Positions 62,201 to 64,000 of a DNA stretch of 64,000 bases are shown in pieces (within the stretch, counting starts at the first letter, position 1; each line of letters begins with the position of its first letter). Source of the DNA: Sarcocystis neurona (lineage: Eukaryota; Apicomplexa; Conoidasida; Eucoccidiorida; Sarcocystidae); the NCBI GenBank assembly GCA_000727475.1, contig KL647292.1:1825186-1889185 (forward strand), in the 5' to 3' direction. The translations under genes and the position numbers were made by a program. Below the pieces are notes generated by a model, which saw only the letters and a program-made list of their open reading frames with translations, did not search any database and had not been told where the DNA came from.

Positions 62201-63915
62201 AGTAGACTTGTATGCAGGACACGCCTTCATTTGGACGAAGAAATGTTGTAAAACGACTGCTTTTGTGAAGAACAACGCTTGTCGAAGTACATATTTTTCC
62301 CAGGTGTGGAAGTAGACACATGGCTTCTACGAGATCGAGCATTCGTCTCGCGCAGTTCCCACGTATTATTTTTTTTTTGCTTGCCTGCCCAAGATTGTCG
62401 CCTTTACCGGACGTCGATGTATATATGCGTATGAATGTAAACGTGCTTGTGTGTATATGTACAGATGTTTCCTACAGAGCATCTTCTCTCTTGAAGCATG
62501 CCGTATATACGTACACGTCCATATACGTGTACGCGTGCCTGTACGTACACATATTGATATACATATCTAGGTGTATCTATTAGTAGCGTCTCTCTGTTCT
62601 CCGGGCGTCCGCCTCGAGATGCAGCGTGTGTCTGCGTACAACTCTGCATCAGAGGGAGCTGATTAATCATTTATATCTAGTCAGCGCCGTCTGCCCTGTG
62701 CGAACACACTTGCAAATCTTCTCCGCGAAGGCAAAAAGTGCCGGGCTTTTTCTTTCAAGCGCACCTCCTGGCCAATTGACACTCGACGAGTGTGTGGGTC
62801 TCCCCGCAGCTGAACACGAGACGCTTGTTGCTGTGTTGTTTGTCGTGTCTCGGCCCCGTAGTCGTCGGCGCTGTCTCGTCTCCGTAGGGGCCGGAAGTGT
62901 CTTTCGTCTCCGTCTCTTACTGAAACAGCTTCGGCGCGCGCTGCGTCGCCGCGGCGCGTAGTCGTTCTGCTGCAGCTTGTGTTGACGTCGCTATTTGTGG
63001 TGTCGCTTGGTGAGCTGCCGGAGTTTTTCATTCGTCGCCGAGCGAAAGTGTTTGTCGTCGAGATGGAGAGCCACAACGGGAGTTTCTTGTTTCCGTGAAG
63101 CGCAGGCGGGTTGTCTCCCCGGGCTTGAAGATGCGGCCTTCACATCCACCTCCTGACGTCCGCATCTTCTCAGCGGTTACCGTAGGAAGCAGACGTGATC
63201 CACATATTTCTCGAAGTGAACAGTTACGCTTTGTCGGTGCACGTGTCTGCCGCGGGTTCACAACGTGTTCTATTAATAGAGGCAAAAGTGTTTCCTCTGC
63301 TCTTGTATCGCAGCACGCAGCGAAGGTGGCTGCTCGCAGCTGGCGTGCTGTTGTCGATCGCGTGGATGTCGCCGTGCAGCAGCTCGACACAGAGGCACAG
63401 GAACTGGCTCGCAGGAAAGAGGAAAGGTCGGTACAACACTAGTCAAAGAGGAGGACGTACGTGCTTCCTCCTGTGACAGTCCACGCATTTTATCACAAAA
63501 AATGGTTATGTACACGTATCCCTCAACACAAGTGAACATACGTATATACAAATATACATACCTATGTGTACACATATGCGCGAATGTACGGGTCAATGTG
63601 TAGACGTGTGTGCGTGCTAGTATCTGCTAAAGAAGGCTTCCCTCACCGAGTTCTTATATGTACATCTCGCTGCGCCGGGGCTGCTGTCTGCCGCACACAC
63701 ACACCCGCATGTAATTTTTGGTTGGTTTAGTTGTCTTGCGGACTGCTCCGGTGCGAGCACGCCTTTCGGGCTGCGCTTGCGGACAAGGAGGTGGAAGCTC
63801 GTTGACATGTGTTTGTATACCGAAACCCATGCTTGTTTTGTTCGACAGAGAGGAGAAACTGCGAGCGAAAATTCTGGCGGCGAAGCAAGGGCAAGTCAGG
63901 CTAAAGATCGGACGG
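50549..63915 (+). CDS. NOP53: NOP53 (GLTSCR2/PICT1) ribosome biogenesis factor, 8 exons, 3' end outside window
   Basis: A nucleolar protein of pre-60S particles that, in yeast and human, binds the exosome helicase Mtr4 and takes part in 5.8S/ITS2 processing. Exons: 50549-50687, 52611-52897, 54207-54545, 55235-55918, 57573-57807, 61088-61176, 63314-63426, 63849-63915. All seven junctions agree in phase, giving 651 codons so far. Seen, in the family order: KKQKWRQL and a YIDDAALHQR helix, SDSLFQIDTS (human has LFFVDTG), LEDLWPGEN (human YDLW), DSESYNPSAEA followed by a long helix, an acidic Gln/Glu stretch, and Arg/Lys-rich coiled-coil segments such as RVKRQEKKTRAERNRRL. The C-terminal part is missing. 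Similarity is spread over short motifs, so identity is likely but less certain than for the other two genes. Confidence 0.85.
50688..52610. other. NOP53 intron 1
   Basis: Mostly unique sequence with one (TA)n run at 51005-51032 and GCA/CTG-type clusters at 51920-52110. No coding motif was found. Confidence 0.55.
52611..52897 (+). CDS. NOP53: NOP53 exon 2
   Basis: Acceptor GCGTTGACAG, donor GTAAGC. The peptide is basic and helical: TQRARRLLQQNLLAAEGSAG, then FKVVPKKPLLQVVSAQHKKQ and LLKIIRQQQGKEK. It matches by position the Lys-rich region of NOP53 after the VDT motif. It starts in phase 1 and ends in phase 0. Confidence 0.8.
52898..54206. other. NOP53 intron 2
   Basis: A short hairpin GAGGTGT-CTGT-ACACCTC lies at 52967-52985. 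TA-rich microsatellites begin at about 53770 and mark the return of repeats (53895-54050). No exon was recognised; intron 3 (54546-55234) is likewise without one. Confidence 0.55.
54207..54545 (+). CDS. NOP53: NOP53 exon 3 with DLW motif
   Basis: After GTGATCTGCAG the phase-0 frame reads RPDRASRSCADAGG, GLEDLWPGENASS, and then a Lys/Glu/Gln- and Ala-rich stretch ending TQQQ before GTGCGC. The DLW motif is a hallmark of NOP53 (YDLW in human). A second frame is also open, because of CAG-type sequence, but lacks the motif. 113 codons, phase 0 at both ends. Confidence 0.78.
55235..55918 (+). CDS. NOP53: NOP53 exon 4: SYNPS motif and helical region
   Basis: The chosen acceptor GTACTGCAG keeps phase 0; an earlier acceptor near 55131 would add a hydrophobic stretch that looks intronic. 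Seen: FPKKLTVRGLRSFDKLRP, VVRLPGDSESYNPSAEAS, then AVRTLEEQREAQKLQR and further Gln/Glu-rich helix to DTQKQR before GTAAGT. SYNPS followed by such a helix is the best conserved part of NOP53. Ends in phase 0. Confidence 0.85.
55919..57572. repeat. NOP53 intron 4: CT/TA and GA/TA microsatellites
   Basis: ACAC at 55965-56005; CTCT and TATA alternation at 56240-56560; then a GAGA/TATA block at 57220-57400 which is close to its reverse-complement image. The two blocks could pair to form a large imperfect hairpin. Unique sequence at 56570-57140 has no recognised motif. Confidence 0.75.
57573..57807 (+). CDS. NOP53: NOP53 exon 5: acidic linker
   Basis: Acceptor TCTTCTTTCAG, donor GTGAGT. It encodes LLLDLVYKGKASLPAGEELL, a Gln/Glu stretch, and DVGDEEADSDEGDAAGGG. 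Human NOP53 has a like acidic segment (GLLEESDGEGE) at this place. Ends in phase 1. Confidence 0.78.
57960..58080. repeat. Three-copy minisatellite of about 45-50 bp in NOP53 intron 5
   Basis: Units share ACGTAAAGGAGAGTAYG, then GTAGGCGT or TAGACGTT, then TTTTCTA or like. Starts fall near 57961, 58004 and 58050. The last unit is diverged. Confidence 0.75.
58193..58243 (+). CDS. Possible 51-base cassette exon of NOP53
   Basis: TCAAATGCAG precedes 51 bases, followed by GTACGT. Joined in phase 1 to exon 5 it reads EVRLDEGLKIIELECPK, and it ends in phase 1, as exon 6 needs. It can therefore be used or skipped without changing frame. No family motif proves it. This is inference from splice signals and phase alone. 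Confidence 0.35.
59180..59720. repeat. About seven-copy minisatellite of about 70-75 bp in NOP53 intron 5
   Basis: Each unit contains ACTTGTGTGCATACATGC, then ATATAAACCCACAGTATGTC, then a TCTCTCTCCCTCTTTACATA-like tract. Starts fall near 59229, 59288, 59352, 59518 and 59578, with more diverged copies at 59460 and 59695. The copies differ by several changes and by microsatellite length. Confidence 0.85.
60040..60360. repeat. Tandem AT-rich repeat with AAGCCTAGACT core
   Basis: TAGGCCTAGACT, AAGCCTAGACT (twice) and AAGCTTAG, each with ATAAATAAACACATA nearby, form three to four irregular units at 60028-60190. A related stretch (AGATAAACACATACATATG) lies at 60350-60370, and GTAGACTGGTATATATAGTA occurs at both 59973 and 60286. 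Confidence 0.75.
61088..61176 (+). CDS. NOP53: NOP53 exon 6: basic coiled coil
   Basis: Acceptor TATACACAG, donor GTGAGT. It reads ALLSRVKRQEKKTRAERNRR and LRFLQQQRR, matching the [20 protein letters not shown]-type segment of human NOP53 in place and character. 89 bases, phase 1 in and phase 0 out. The same frame stays open beyond the donor, but the continuation has no family likeness. Confidence 0.82.
61177..63313. other. NOP53 intron 6; intron 7 lies at 63427-63848
   Basis: TA/TG microsatellite patches at 61985-62050 and 62410-62560. A CT-rich and GC-rich stretch at 62780-62960 stays open but has no motif. Two possible acceptors at 61265 and 61349 were tested and give the wrong phase. Confidence 0.5.
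63314..63426 (+). CDS. NOP53: NOP53 exon 7
   Basis: Acceptor TTGTATCGCAG, donor GTCGGT (weak). It reads HAAKVAARSWRAVVDRVDVA and VQQLDTEAQELARRKEER, like the LAELARRQRRR segment of human NOP53. Starts in phase 0 and ends in phase 2. The A that starts exon 8 completes an Arg codon. Confidence 0.8.
63849..63915 (+). CDS. NOP53: NOP53 exon 8 (last in window)
   Basis: Acceptor TTCGACAG, donor GTAAGC. It reads EEKLRAKILAAKQGQVRLKI and GR, basic like the human segment before the conserved YQAPDIDVQLS. The next exon should carry that motif, beyond 64000. Confidence 0.8.
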
Positions 63916-64000
63916 GTAAGCGCCCCCCCGAGGCATGAACATGTCCAGAAATGCATGCTCACACACGTGCTTTAGCATTTGTTTCTATCCGTCTCCCCAC

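Noticed and set aside
1..64000. CRISPR arrays, insertion sequences, prophage or operons
   Set aside because: The repeats are microsatellites and minisatellites without regular unique spacers. Genes are split by introns, so the DNA is eukaryotic.

Overview
This window looks like nuclear DNA of an apicomplexan parasite, most likely a coccidian (Eimeria-like or a related sarcocystid). The reasons are: genes split into many short exons by kilobase-long GT-AG (and some GC-AG) introns; pervasive CAG/GCA/AGC trinucleotide tracts that read as poly-Ala, poly-Gln, poly-Ser, poly-Gly or poly-Glu inside exons; and very long (TA)n/(CA)n/(TG)n microsatellites in introns. No bacterial operon, ribosome binding site, phage, IS element or CRISPR array is present. 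The species cannot be fixed by reading alone.

Three conserved eukaryotic genes could be rebuilt exon by exon, using protein-family motifs, splice consensus and matching intron phase. (1) Minus strand, 27802 down to 1284 and continuing beyond the left edge: a large ubiquitin-specific protease of the DUSP-UBL-USP type (USP4/USP11/USP15 or yeast Ubp12 class). Thirteen exons were found. They carry the DUSP domain, a ubiquitin-like segment, the Cys box, the QQD box, the first zinc CPxC pair and part of the distal catalytic half. The His box lies outside the window. (2) Minus strand, 45105 to 35118: a beta-hydroxyacid dehydrogenase (3-hydroxyisobutyrate dehydrogenase family, plant HDH1-like). Eight exons were recovered with consistent phase; the last short C-terminal exon was not found. 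(3) Plus strand, 50549 to 63915 and continuing beyond the right edge: NOP53 (GLTSCR2/PICT1), a 60S ribosome biogenesis factor that docks the nuclear exosome. Eight exons were recovered.

Layout: 1-28 kb is repeat-rich (trinucleotide tracts, microsatellites, several minisatellites, a long hairpin and a tandem array of a perfect palindrome) and holds the protease. About 28-53 kb is almost free of repeats and holds the dehydrogenase and the start of NOP53; it has a 287-base assembly gap at 41340-41626. About 53-64 kb is repeat-rich again and holds the rest of NOP53. This alternation recalls the repeat-poor/repeat-rich segmentation described for Eimeria chromosomes. The dehydrogenase and NOP53 are divergent, about 5.4 kb apart. 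The genes have no obvious pathway link: protein deubiquitination, branched-chain/beta-hydroxyacid metabolism and ribosome assembly.

Most long open frames in the window are artefacts of trinucleotide and dinucleotide repeats and were not annotated. No wholly new biological system is evident. The most notable observations are two GC-AG introns supported by reading frame, a palindrome-bearing tandem array, a 146-base intronic hairpin, homopolymer expansion of a conserved deubiquitinase, and a possible phase-neutral cassette exon in NOP53.
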